Shown here: positions 20,119 through 30,469 of the stretch, one piece after another
How positions within the stretch are numbered: position 1 is the stretch's first letter
How the letters are laid out: each line of letters starts with the position of its first letter
Assembly: GCA_946902985.2 (NCBI GenBank)
Contig: OX336389.2
Coordinates: forward strand, 1,013,545,441-1,013,609,440
Length of the DNA: 64,000 nucleotides
Direction: 5' to 3'
From: Meconema thalassinum
Taxonomy: Eukaryota > Arthropoda > Insecta > Orthoptera > Tettigoniidae
The notes under the pieces: model-generated
What the model was told of the DNA's origin: nothing
The model's input: only the letters and a program-made list of their open reading frames with translations
Database searches by the model: none
Program-made: the position numbers and the translations under genes

Positions 20119-21313
20119 TTAGATAATTACTTCATTAGTTAATGGTCTGTAAGATATTTGACGATCATGAATAAGAACACAATAAAGAGTTGTATCTTCA
20201 GGTATATTCTCACTTGTCTCGATTTCAATTCGCACATCAACTGAAGATGTCTTCACAGCCTCCACTTGCTCAAGGCAATTAATTACAATAATCGGACAAT
20301 GAGACTTAAATTCATCTCGTGAAACTAGAGTCTCTGAACGAAAATCATCGATCTGATAATATCCATTACGAAATTTAACAAACATGTAGTCATTTATAGC
20401 AATTTCAGAAGTTGGCATTTCATAGGGATAAAAAAATTTTACAATGGTCAAAATAGGAAGAGCACGTATTTAGTACATTTCTTTTAGTTTGAAAACCTAA
20501 TAAAAATTGACGTGGTTTTTGAGTTTCAGAAGTTGTCATTACAGTCCAACTATATTTAGTTGTTCTAGGAAGAGATGGCAAGACATGAACATCCCATGAT
20601 CGAAAACCAACCAGAATGGGAATATTTTTCTGCATTAGTTTTAATCTTTTAATTTGTTCTTCGTCCGATAATAATAAAACGGGAATTTTTAGATAAACTT
20701 TAAATAACTTGACCTTAGATAGATCATTTTCGGTTGCAGATTGCAACGCACGTGCGTCACTCGACGATCGGAGAAGTATTAGCTCATGCTTGCAGATTAA
20801 AATCGGCTTTCTATAATCCTCTGCTAAACCTAACAGGTTGCTTAAAGGAAGCATTACATGGAAACGTTTTGTGATACTATCAACAATATTTGCTTCACTT
20901 GCTGGTGTTGTTAAAGAGGGAAAATAACCAGCATTTTGTAAAGCTGTATATTCGTTTTTTGAATATGATGCAAAGGTTTTTATAGAACTTGTTATACCTA
21001 GATGGCGTGTACGATCAATTTCTTTACCATTTAACGTAACGCGAATTTCGCTAAAAAGATTAGCCCCAAAATGTTGGTCAGAATGTGCTGTAGTAGAAGC
21101 AGCCGGATTTACATTAGAAGTAATAATTTGTCCTTCTAAGTGAAGAACACCTTCTGATAATAAAACTATGTATTCTTCATTTTGAATTGGTATTCGAATT
21201 TCATCATTATTTTCGAATTTATTAGCTGAATAAGGTTGGTAAACTCTTTCTTCTCGTCGCACAACTCTGTTGTCAACCTCTCTTTTATCCGTTATGTTAA
21301 ACATGTTAAACAT
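20119..21313 (-). pseudogene. Polinton major capsid protein (double jelly-roll), one frameshift
   Basis: The frame 21313-20420 (298 residues, ATG start) continues in another frame from 20451 to 20119, about 395 residues in total. The C-terminal part is the most diagnostic: VDVRIEIETSENIPEDTT then YCVLIHDRQISYRP, the conserved end of the double jelly-roll capsid protein described for Polintons and adintoviruses. The N-terminal half contains strand-rich segments (NLFSEIRVTLNGKEID) expected of the first jelly roll. It would form the trimeric capsomers of an icosahedral shell. The frameshift sits at an A/T run near 20435-20445. Gene order protease - minor capsid - major capsid supports the assignment. 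Confidence 0.88.
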
Positions 21314-21461
21314 GTTAACAGCTTCAAATATAGATAGAAACTAAATAAGATTAACAATTGCATATATATTTATATTGAAATTAAAGTACGCGATAGCCTA
21401 AAGACTGTAAGAAATATTTCTTGTTACTCGATAACTGTTTCTTAGATTTTAAGGTGTGATG

Positions 21462-21467
21462 GCGTTG

Positions 21468-21495
<28 letters not shown>
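21462..21495. repeat. Long T homopolymer
   Basis: An uninterrupted run of about 28 T lies in the spacer between the capsid genes. It is a likely site of polymerase slippage and sequencing error. Confidence 0.85.
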
Positions 21496-21499
<4 letters not shown>

Positions 21500-21650
21500 A
21501 TTTTAGCTGATTGATTTATATTTCTTTTTCGAATCAGAGTCGACTTCTTTTTTTTTCAAACTTTGAGTATTATATAGTATAACCATATTTGTGAATGTTT
21601 TCTAGTAAGCTTACTCAACTAGAATGAAAATATAACAGTATTTCATTACT

Positions 21651-22768
21651 TTATATAGCAAGATAACGTGCTGGACGAATAATTAATTCTACAGTTAAAT
21701 CTTCATCTTGCAAATCAATGAGCTGTTGAAGATGATCTTCAAGTTGCACAGATACATGTTGAATAACCTTGCTATTCATGGGAAAAAAATTAATGGTTGT
21801 TGGTTGTACAACAATCGGATAACCAGCAGGAACATGAGCTTTAAAATTATATTAAGAGTGTGTTGGTTTATGGTTCAAATAAGAACTCGTACCAAGCACA
21901 AGGTTGCAACATACTCGAATACTATTAACAGTGTTAATTTTAATCATATATTCAGAATGATGAGTTGTGTTTGCCTCGAACTTTTTATGAGAAAATCCTA
22001 ACAAATCTGCAATAGAATCTGCAAAACCAACATCTATAGCAACGTTTTTCGAATATAGTTTAAAATTAGAGAACACTTTATCATAATTAATATAAATATA
22101 TGAAGGAAGTTTGTCTTTTTCACCTAATAAAACTGATAATAAATGTGCTAGTAATAATTCATTAATCTTTGCACTTAATTGTTGAAACGTATAGCTAGCA
22201 TCAGGTATTATTAAAATTGTTGTATCCACATCGTTCATCTTTATGGCTAAAACGTTATTATTTTCGTTAATTTTTACTTCACTTTCGACTCTATTTCGAT
22301 TAATCTCAATTTCTTTTTTATTCTCTTTAGGGTAAACTTTCTTTTCAATACCTAAAGCCTCTGCTACACTGTTGGGTACACTGAAATCAATATTAAACGG
22401 AGAAGACAAAACAAGACGGTTGCGTCCTTTTCCATTTATATCCTCTTCCAAATAAAGATTTGTTTTTTGTATATGATTTGTTATAAGTTTCGACAATGAG
22501 TGATAACTAAGTAAATCATCAAATGTTGAGGCTAGATCTTCAAATTCTTAAATAACTGGTGGTACCACTAAATCAATAACAAAAAATTATTAAAATGAAT
22601 GCGAAATTTATTATTTCGGTTGGTAACATTTCGAATAGAATTAGATGTATACAATCCTGCAAGTCCTATTTCAAAAAACTCTGCTCCTACAAGATGAATC
22701 GGGTTCTCCAATGTAACATCAATCTTTGAGCCTTTACCTTCAAGAGTTATCCGTCTTTCGAAAGCCAT
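21651..22768 (-). pseudogene. Polinton minor capsid (penton-like, single jelly-roll) protein, frameshifted
   Basis: Three frame segments follow one another: an N-terminal part from ATG 22768 (MAFERRITLEGKGSKIDVTL, EFFEIGLAGLYTSNSIRNV), a middle part 22496-21852 (FTFQQLSAKINELLL-like region, IYINYDKVFSNFK) and a C-terminal part to the stop at 21651 (HVSVQLEDHLQQLIDLQDED). The final pattern, strands around an acidic 'D-x-L-x-D-L-x-D-E' turn, is what I expect at the end of the single jelly-roll minor capsid proteins of Polintons. It would form the vertex pentamers. Shifts occur at A/T runs near 22590 and 21845. It starts 11 bases after the protease stop. Confidence 0.8.
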
Positions 22769-22779
22769 CTTTGAAATGC

Positions 22780-23162
22780 TTAAAGACAGTCTGTGTTTCC
22801 CTTATTTATACAATACAAGAAGACTAAACATAAATGTCCACAAATCGAAGAAGTAATTGATTGATATGAATGAAAAAATTATTGTAGATAACTATTTTTA
22901 AGATATGTTAAAATTTCTAATGGCGGTCTTAAATTACCGATACTATCAAAATAATGCACGTATTTACCTCGTTTACTGAAAGCCATCCAATGTGAACTAG
23001 ATTTAACCATCGGTTCAAGGTTAACAATACAATTTTCATTTTTTCGAGGATGTCTTGGTAACGTATCTCGCATAAAGACTCCTCTAACATTAGGAATCTT
23101 TAATTGATGTGCGTATTTAGCTAAATCGAAATTACTTAATGCTTTATTTGGTATTTGGTTAA
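22780..23162 (-). pseudogene. Adenain-like cysteine protease for virion maturation (frameshifted)
   Basis: The core frame contains GVFMRDTLP, CIVNLEPM and the catalytic histidine in SSHWMAFSKRG, followed by the acidic residue in HYFDSIGNLRPPLE. The catalytic cysteine motif CGHLCLVFLY lies just downstream in another frame before the stop at 22780. That His - Asp - Cys order and the CGHLCL box match adenovirus-type maturation proteases and their Polinton homologues, which cleave capsid precursors. The N-terminal start cannot be fixed; coding similarity reaches back to about 23160. The frame changes near 22880 at a poly-A/T tract. Confidence 0.8.
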
Positions 23163-23830
23163 TTATCTTTTGTATGCAGGAGGATTTAAATAAATGCCTT
23201 GACCTGCTTTTCCTCGCATTGCTTCTATCATTCGATTATGTATTTTCAATTATTTAATTCTTCTTGTGCAGCTTTCGCTTTGTGTATAGCAGACGCTACC
23301 CCGGCTGCTCCGCCTGCTAGACCCCCCCCCCCCCAAGCCCGACAAGGCTGCAAATATCAGAAGTAGGGGTAAAATACCACCTTGCTTTTTCGTTGCTTCT
23401 TTTTTAAAATCTTTTCTTGTTTTTTTATATTTAATTTTCGTTTAACTCCACCAAGCTTAGATTTAGCATTCATTATGCAACTGACTGTTAGTGCAGCCGC
23501 TCTCTTTCCTAATGATGCGTCACGAGATTTTACACGAGACCAAGCTTTTGAAGCTAAAATTTCATCAGCCTCTCTTCTTTTGTTTGAATCTGTATGATTT
23601 GCGTAAGCAATGTCGTGCTCTTTGCACGCTTTATCTAATATATTTATTCCTGGATCACCACGGCTCAATCGCTTTTCTAATTTTGTTCCTGGTCCACAAT
23701 ATTCATATCCCTGGATGTGTAATTCCACAGGTAAATTATCAATAGTTTTATTAAGTACACGACTAATTAATGATCCACTTCCTGATCATTTATATTTAGT
23801 GGCAGAGTTGCTCCTCTTACAACGCACCAT
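23163..23830 (-). pseudogene. PLA2-domain virion protein with hydrophobic glycine-rich region
   Basis: From an ATG at 23830 the frame runs through one TGA (23786-23788) into the PLA2 domain: YCGPGTKLEKRL (calcium loop), GDPGIN and KEHDIAYAN (catalytic His-Asp). After the basic segment KKKQRKSK the frame shifts into a glycine/leucine-rich stretch (GGILPLLLIFAALSGL), an alanine-rich helix (AAGVASAIHKAKAA) and the C-terminal GQGIYLNPPAYKR. The last two parts resemble the membrane-active minor virion proteins of adintoviruses. The protein would act on membranes and ride inside the capsid. A C homopolymer at 23323-23334 is the likely frameshift site. Its PLA2 domain differs from that at 976-1626. 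Confidence 0.8.
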
Positions 23831-23839
23831 TACTAAATG

Positions 23840-24057
23840 ATAAGTAATATAATGTCATTATATATATATTTCAGGAAAATGGGAATGGTTGGGGGAGGAG
23901 TTGTAAATAATACACACAAAATTTGGGTTATTATTTATTCTCTTTTTCATAAGCAAAGGAACACACAAAAATTAGTATTATTAACAGAATAGAAGTGTGT
24001 GTGTGAAAGAAATAAAGTAAGTAAGAGAGATGAAGTGCTTTAATCTCAAATTTGTTT
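23840..24057. other. Spacer between polB and the PLA2 gene
   Basis: AT-rich, non-coding, with a short TATATATA tract near 23858. No gene seen. Confidence 0.4.
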
Positions 24058-26285
24058 CTAATCATTTTTCAGAGAAAAATGACCAAACGGTAAAGTATCA
24101 ATTCCGTTTTCAGTTATGTGTCTTTTATCATCGTTTGATGAAATTGCCAACTTATTTTGCCGAACAGTAAATACAGAATGAGATTTTGAAATTATACAAA
24201 CTTGAACTTTGTTGGCTTGATCTCTGTTATAAAGACACTTTCGATACTCATCAATATTCATAGTTTTACTCACGCTCTTCTTAATGCCTTTAGCCTTACA
24301 CAAGCTATTCATTTCATCACACAATTTTATTGCATACATTTTGGGTCTTAACCCCACAAATTCTTCAACAATCCTTCCAGCATGTTCATCTTTCATTAAA
24401 CCAATTTCACCTTTATTTTGTCTGACAATGCTAAAAGGATTGTTTGTTTCATAGTTTACAATATCAAACAAATTTGAATGCTGTTTTATGAACTCATAAA
24501 TATCATAATAGAATATATACATAAAACTATCGGTGTCTGTGTATAACGACCTCACATTTGATTCAGGATTTGCTAAAATAACATTGTAATGAAAGTCATT
24601 AATTTTACATTTAGACAAATCTAATATAGATGCACCAACATATACTGGTTGATTGTGAAAAATCTTTAGTCTGCTCATCTCAATGACCATACATTGTTCA
24701 TCGAATATAATTCTATGTTTAAAATTAGCCTTAGCTATTAAAGACTTAGCACCAAATCTTCAAATGGCTCCATGCCATTTGGTAACCCATTTGATGTCCC
24801 TTAACTTCCTCACATTCATCAGTGAACGACCAAAAATTGCATTATTCATCAATTTATTAAAAAAACTAAATCATTTTTTGCCTGTTTACGTTTCTCTGTG
24901 TTCACATCAACATATGGTTTTAGCCATTGACTCTGATTGAATTTGATTATTCTGTGAATACGTTCTAATTTCATTCCTAGTTGAATACATTGCTTTAACA
25001 TTCTATAATGCAAAACATAACGTTCTTTATTATCTAGGGTAGCCATTAGCTTTGTCAACTTTTCTGGACATAGAGGGTAATCTGAATGCTTGTCATGTAA
25101 CTCTCGAGGATAACTCAAATCTACTTCCAAGATATATCCGATTTCTGAAGTATCATCAATATTTAAAACATTAAACCCTTCAATATTTGCTACCCATTTA
25201 AAGCCATCTGTTGGAAGATATTCCATCATAGCATATCCATATAAATTATTAACATCAAAGTACATTATTTAGGACTCTTGTTTTTTCTCATCATAAGTTT
25301 TCATATACTTATTATTAGCAATCGCATGTCGTGTTATACACTGAACATTACCTCCTCGAATAGATCGTTCAAAAAAGTGTAACATATCAATATCTTGAAG
25401 CAATTCAAGTTGAACATTGGTTATCTTTTTCATTGCACACCAAGACATAGATGGAGCAGTGTAAAAATGAGCTGCATCAATGCCATACGTTTCCATGCCA
25501 TTCGATTTAAAGTTTCAAAGACATCCGCCAAAAGAAGTGTGTCTACTTTTAAATACAAATCGGCGTATTCTCCTAATGTTTTACAGGAAACCGTTTCCCA
25601 CACCGATTGAGCAAACTCATACTCCTCGTTCGATATTGTTTGATTATAAAGACTGCTATAAAACTTGGATATTTCAGGTAATTTAGTTTCGTTAAGTACA
25701 TCCATACTTGTGACGTATTCATATGGAAACACGCCTTTTCTCGCAGTAAGTCGAAACTGTGCATCATCATTAAACTAACGTCTAGTTATTTGCTTTGAAT
25801 CTTCACTTCACGAAGATGAACATTGATCTAGTGAACAGGACAAGAAATTATATATATCGATAAATCTTAACTGAATGAATCCATTCTTAACCCGTACATA
25901 CTTTGTAAACCCTTTATAACGTTCCATATTCATTGCTAACAAACTTATATGATCAGGATTATGTAACACCTCACCGTCTTGTTTCTCATAAATTTCTTTA
26001 ATTATAAAATGTCCATCATAGGCCGTTAGATTATGAAATGCTATAGGCAGAACCTTTGTTACTTTGTAATTTAAATTACAACTATTCCGTGCTCTTCCTC
26101 TATATTTTCCAGTTATGTGACAATGATCGCGTACTTTGAGTTCATTATCTGCAATCGGTTTCTCGCAAATATGACAAATTTTACTTAACAAAAATAATAT
26201 TTCTTCATTTTCCGTCATCTTTAATACCGGTTTAGCTGATAAATAATATGTTTGAAGTTTATCTACAATACTATAAAGTTTCTTT
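24058..26285 (-). pseudogene. Polinton DNA polymerase B, C-terminal two-thirds (split by BEL insertion, frameshifted)
   Basis: This is the distal part of the protein-primed polymerase whose beginning is at 37675-39199. In coding order: the zinc-binding linker CHICEKPIA...VRDHCHITGKYRGRARNSC (26285-25808 frame), the exonuclease-region word FIDIYNFLSCSLDQ, then GGNVQCITRHAIANNKYM, motif A YFDVNNLYGYAM (25265), motif C SLYTDTDSFMY and the conserved EFVGLRPKMYAIKL near the end (24690-24058 frame). Several frameshifts break it. It would replicate the linear genome by protein priming. The reading frame on the two sides of the BEL element is compatible once one copy of the target duplication is discounted, so the gene was contiguous before that insertion. 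Confidence 0.92.
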
Positions 26286-29180
26286 TGGTGTATTCTTGGA
26301 ATACACGGTAGATAGAGTATACTTTTTAATGCTCTTTGCTTGTTCATTCCTTCCTTTTTCTCAAACACCAACAGTGATCTCCTATGTTCTCTTTGCTGTT
26401 TAGGGTTCTCAAGTTATTCGTGAGTCTGTTCTAGATATATATCTTCCATGACCCACCTAGCGTCATCTAGCAGCGAATCTCTGAAGTTCCTCAATTCTTC
26501 CCGGTGCAAGAGGACTTCCTTATCAATCTGGCCGCCAGATCTCGTCGCCATCGCCAGCTATCATCTCCGTGATCAAGAGAACTTCGTCTACTTTTTCACC
26601 CATCAGGCTGCGATATTGTCGCCTACTATCAACTCTTTGAAGACCATCTTATCAAGAGAATTTAACTTTTCAATGTTGGTTATGCTTATATGTTTTCCTT
26701 TTGTCTCCTACCCCCTCTCTTTTCCCTTTCCTGGCCCCTCTGCGCTTCGCTGAGTGGGTCTCACTTGTACGTCGGCAGTCGACTTAGTCAGTCAAGGCTC
26801 AACTAGAGCCAGCCTCCTGAACTAAAGAGGCATTTTTTAGATTCCACGTCATGTTGGAACTTTAATCGTCGAAGGGAACTTCATCATCGCCATGAAGCAA
26901 AGATAAGTACAGACTTCAAGTTTTAACCTCATTCTCATCGTCTTTTAACAACTACATGCTTTTAATAATCATTTATAGGCAGTGTGAGATTACTTATTTG
27001 TGGCAATAATCATCCTTCGCGGGATTTTCCATATTGAGCTTTGTCTGTCTAAGCCAATCTTCGTGAAAGCTGCATTTCTGATGCTTATTAAATGAGAGAT
27101 CTTCTCACAACGTGGGATATTATTGAATACCCACTGTCTATAAAATATTAAGCTCGTTCCACCGCTGGAATAACTTTGGCCCTATTCTTCTATTAGGATC
27201 GTTCTGGAACCTTCCAGAATCTGCACTCTATCTACAAGTCGTGCCGTCATGTATTTTTCACTCACTTGTGGGAATACTATTTAAAAATGAGGATTCTTCC
27301 TTATAAATTACTGCTCAATAGCTAATGTTCCTTCCTCCGTTGGAATTTTCTCTGGCGTATTTAATGATAATCTACAACCTTCTCAAGCAATAGACTCTCG
27401 CATATCCAGTGTAACTAGTCATTTTCCATAATTGCAATAACTTTCTTTGCCATAAACGTTTGCGCTACTACAGTGAACTTTTCATCCATTTCAACAGACT
27501 ATAGTGAAAAACAGTGTTCTTTCAGTATTTCTTCCGCGTCGCGCTCGTCCGATTATTATAAATACGGCCATGAACATTTACCTTCCATCCCAGTTGATCT
27601 TTCCTAAACCCCTTACTAACAAACCATAATAAAATTGTTCCTTTAGGTCTTTTTCAATAAGGTGTCACTCTAAAGACGTGCCCTCCCACTTTTTCTTACA
27701 TGAAATTAATTAACATCTGCATAACTACGTGTCTTGTACACGTTTCTAATTATCTTGTTTCTCCCTTCTAATTAGGGAATACAATTCTTTCAACTCATAA
27801 GTGAGTTATTTCTAGGTTTCACGAAAGGGAAACTTGCCCCATTTGTCTCGTGATTCCTACTTAAACATAGGAGGTCTAGAACCTTCCTTTTGACTTTCTC
27901 TTCAGGTTTCACAGTAAGTGACCTGCCCTATTTGTGTAATTACTAAAAGTAATTCAGCTTCAATACAAGAAGTTATAGGAACTTCTCTTTTATTCTACCT
28001 GCTTTTTGTTGTTGTTACTTTCGAAATTGTTACTCTTTTCAAGATATTTACCCAGAATTTCTTAAAGTACACACCTTGTACTCGATTTATTGTCAAACTT
28101 TAATCACTTTAATTGTCTTTAAATTTTGTATTTTATCTTCGCTATTTCAAATTCTTGCGAGGATTTTATAAAGGTTTGAAACCTAATGAATTGTTAATTG
28201 CCTGGCGCAAACTTTACATTTTTTTCTGAGGTCTGCGACCCCAAATTGTTAACAAAATTGAAAATATATCTTTGTTAAATTCATCAAATTCTTTTGAATT
28301 GTTAAATAAATTAAGAGTTCCTTTTCGCTTTTTCATTTTTCTAGTATAACAGTTAGGCAAGATCCTGTCTTCCTTGGCTCTTCCTACTTAATGCCATTAA
28401 ATCTATTGATAGGGCTTTCACCACTCGTTGCATTTGAGCAAGAACTCTTAGTGGTTATCTTGGTAAAGTCTCTCTTAGCGTTAATAGCTAATTCTAACTG
28501 GCCAGTAAGGCAAGCATAGCTCGCTACGCCAGCTTCCTGCTTGTGGAGATCCTCTTCAAAAAACTTATGGTTGGTTTTCCAAAAGATAAGTGTTTCTCTT
28601 TGCCTAAACTTTTAGTCGGCTCCTTGCTGGGTAAAAGCTTAGCCATTTCCAAATGCAACTATTGGTTCACTTACCAAAATTATTCCCAAAGGTATAATTC
28701 TTTTATCACTATCCTTCTTGGAAGCACTTGGTCGCTTTTCAGGAACTCTACAACTTCGAAAACTGGAAATATCGAAACCGATTCAAATTATTGGCATTCT
28801 TCGAATCACTTGTTCAAAAACTAATTCCTTTGAACAGACATACAATAAGTCTGTTACTCTTTGTCTTGCCAGACCATCACCCTTCCCCATAGTAGGCATA
28901 TGCATGCTTGAGAGGGAATACGCTAAAGCCATTCTCTTGCAAACCGCCCAAGTCCTAGCTGCGTTTCCCGTCAGCTTTGCCCAGGTCCTTACCCACTTTA
29001 GGTATCAGAGAGCGGATTTGCAGTGGCAACCGCCTTTGAGTGCATTTAAAGTTAAATTTATAACTTTTGTGGGACTCTCCTCCTATTTCTCCATCCTTTT
29101 TCTCCAGTCCGAAACCCACCTCCTTTTCTTTATCATCTTCCCTTGGTGGTTAGGTTATTCCTCAGCCAATAATCTACCCA
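26286..29180 (+). repeat. 5' LTR of the BEL element (2,895 bp)
   Basis: It matches 34780-37674 over its full length with no net indel and about 17 substitutions counted by eye. At 2.9 kb it is far longer than the few hundred bases common in BEL/Pao elements. Open frames inside it (for example near 28543-29160) occur in both copies and look non-coding. Confidence 0.95.
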
Positions 29181-29185
29181 AAATT

Positions 29186-29203
29186 TGGTGCCGAAACCCG
29201 GGA
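29186..29203 (+). promoter_or_regulatory. tRNA-Phe primer-binding site
   Basis: tggtgccgaaacccggga follows the 5' LTR after five bases. Its complement is the 3' end of insect tRNA-Phe (…CCCGGGTTTCGGCA plus CCA), so reverse transcription would be primed by that tRNA. Confidence 0.85.
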
Positions 29204-29445
29204 GAGTCCATTTGTCATTGGTTATACTTTTTCAAAGGTTATTTGACAATACCTTGCAAATTATTAATACCTGCTTTGAATTTTTCAGCTATAACTACAT
29301 CGTGCAAAGCCTGTGAAGGGGAAAGAGGCCGCTCCTGTCTCCTTTGGCGTGTCCCTTTCTTTCAACTTATTTTCTGCTGCCAGCCTGACAGCATTTCCAA
29401 GGTTCCACAGTTTCGTGAGTTATACTTTAATCTATTTACCTTGAC

Positions 29446-30468
29446 ATGTCTCCTACTGAAAAGGATAAGGATGAAAAACTTACTTCTAAACGAGCATCCT
29501 ATAAAGGACAAATTACCCGATTCAGAAAATACACCAAAGAGCTAGATCCCTCAGAAGCTCAATTAGACTTGTTAAAACATCGTGTAAGGGATTTTGAACG
29601 TTCATATGAAAATTATTGTAACATCCAAACTGAAATAGAAACTTGTATGCTCAATCAAACCGAAGATCGAGTCGAAGTAGAAAACCAATATTACGAAGGC
29701 ATAGGTTCTGCTTTCAAAATAATACGCCAACTCGAAGAGGAGCAGAAAAAGGACGCTTCTGTTCTTGGTTCCTTTCACGAACCACAAACTTCTTTCCGCG
29801 ATAGTACTCACAAGCCCAAGCCAATTCTACCTAAAATTGATTTACCCCACTTCTTCGGAGACGAATCTACTTGGGATTCTTTCTATGAATTATTTTGCTC
29901 TCTTGTTCATGACAATGAAGACATTCAAGTCATCTACAAGTTTCATTACTTGAGATCTATCCTCCGAGGTCAAGCTCTGCAGTTAGTTGAAGCACTCCCT
30001 TTAAGTGCCGGAAATTACCCCATTGCCTTTAACTTATTGAAAGAAAGATACGGAAATTTACGGTTACGTATTCAACGCCATATGAAGGCTCTCTTCAACC
30101 TACCTGCATCACAGCACAATGACGTCACTAGTTTGCGTACTCTCGTTGACACTACACAACTTCACGTTAAAGCTCTGTCCCAATTAGATCAACCCACTGA
30201 ACACTGGGATACTTTCCTAATACATTTAGTGGTTTCTAAAGTTGATGCTGCTACCCTTAAAGCTTGGGAGATTGAACTTTTTAGAGAAGACGACTACTCT
30301 TACGAGCATTTAGTCACTTTCATAAATGCCAGATGCCAGCTGTTAACCGCTCTAACAAATCAAAGTGAACCCTCATCTCCGAGTTCTAAATTTGAATTAA
30401 TGTCTATCAAACCTAAAAGCGAACGCTTAGCGTCTAGTACCCAAAAAACCTGTGTCCAGCTCATCTAA
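29446..30468 (+). CDS. BEL/Pao Gag (N-terminal part of Gag-Pol)
   Basis: A 340-residue frame with the charged coiled-coil start and the conserved core of the BEL/Pao Gag family (DUF1759 type): LPKIDLPHFFGDESTWDSF and YEHLVTFINARCQLL. It forms the particle shell of the retrotransposon in the cytoplasm. The frame leaves the Pol frame in a run of six A near 30442-30448, ending at a stop at 30466. In this family Gag and Pol normally share one frame, so this is probably a mutation, although a frameshift signal cannot be excluded. Confidence 0.9.
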   Translation: MSPTEKDKDEKLTSKRASYKGQITRFRKYTKELDPSEAQLDLLKHRVRDFERSYENYCNIQTEIETCMLNQTEDRVEVENQYYEGIGSAFKIIRQLEEEQKKDASVLGSFHEPQTSFRDSTHKPKPILPKIDLPHFFGDESTWDSFYELFCSLVHDNEDIQVIYKFHYLRSILRGQALQLVEALPLSAGNYPIAFNLLKERYGNLRLRIQRHMKALFNLPASQHNDVTSLRTLVDTTQLHVKALSQLDQPTEHWDTFLIHLVVSKVDAATLKAWEIELFREDDYSYEHLVTFINARCQLLTALTNQSEPSSPSSKFELMSIKPKSERLASSTQKTCVQLI

Positions 30469-30469
30469 A

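Noticed and set aside
26286..26371. Apparent extension of polB coding past 26285
   Set aside because: The same bases recur at 34780-34865, so they belong to the LTR and not to polB.
28543..29545. Long open frames in the BEL LTR (repeated at 37037-37640)
   Set aside because: They occur in both LTR copies, overlap in different frames and show no protein-family pattern; they are chance openings in the LTR.
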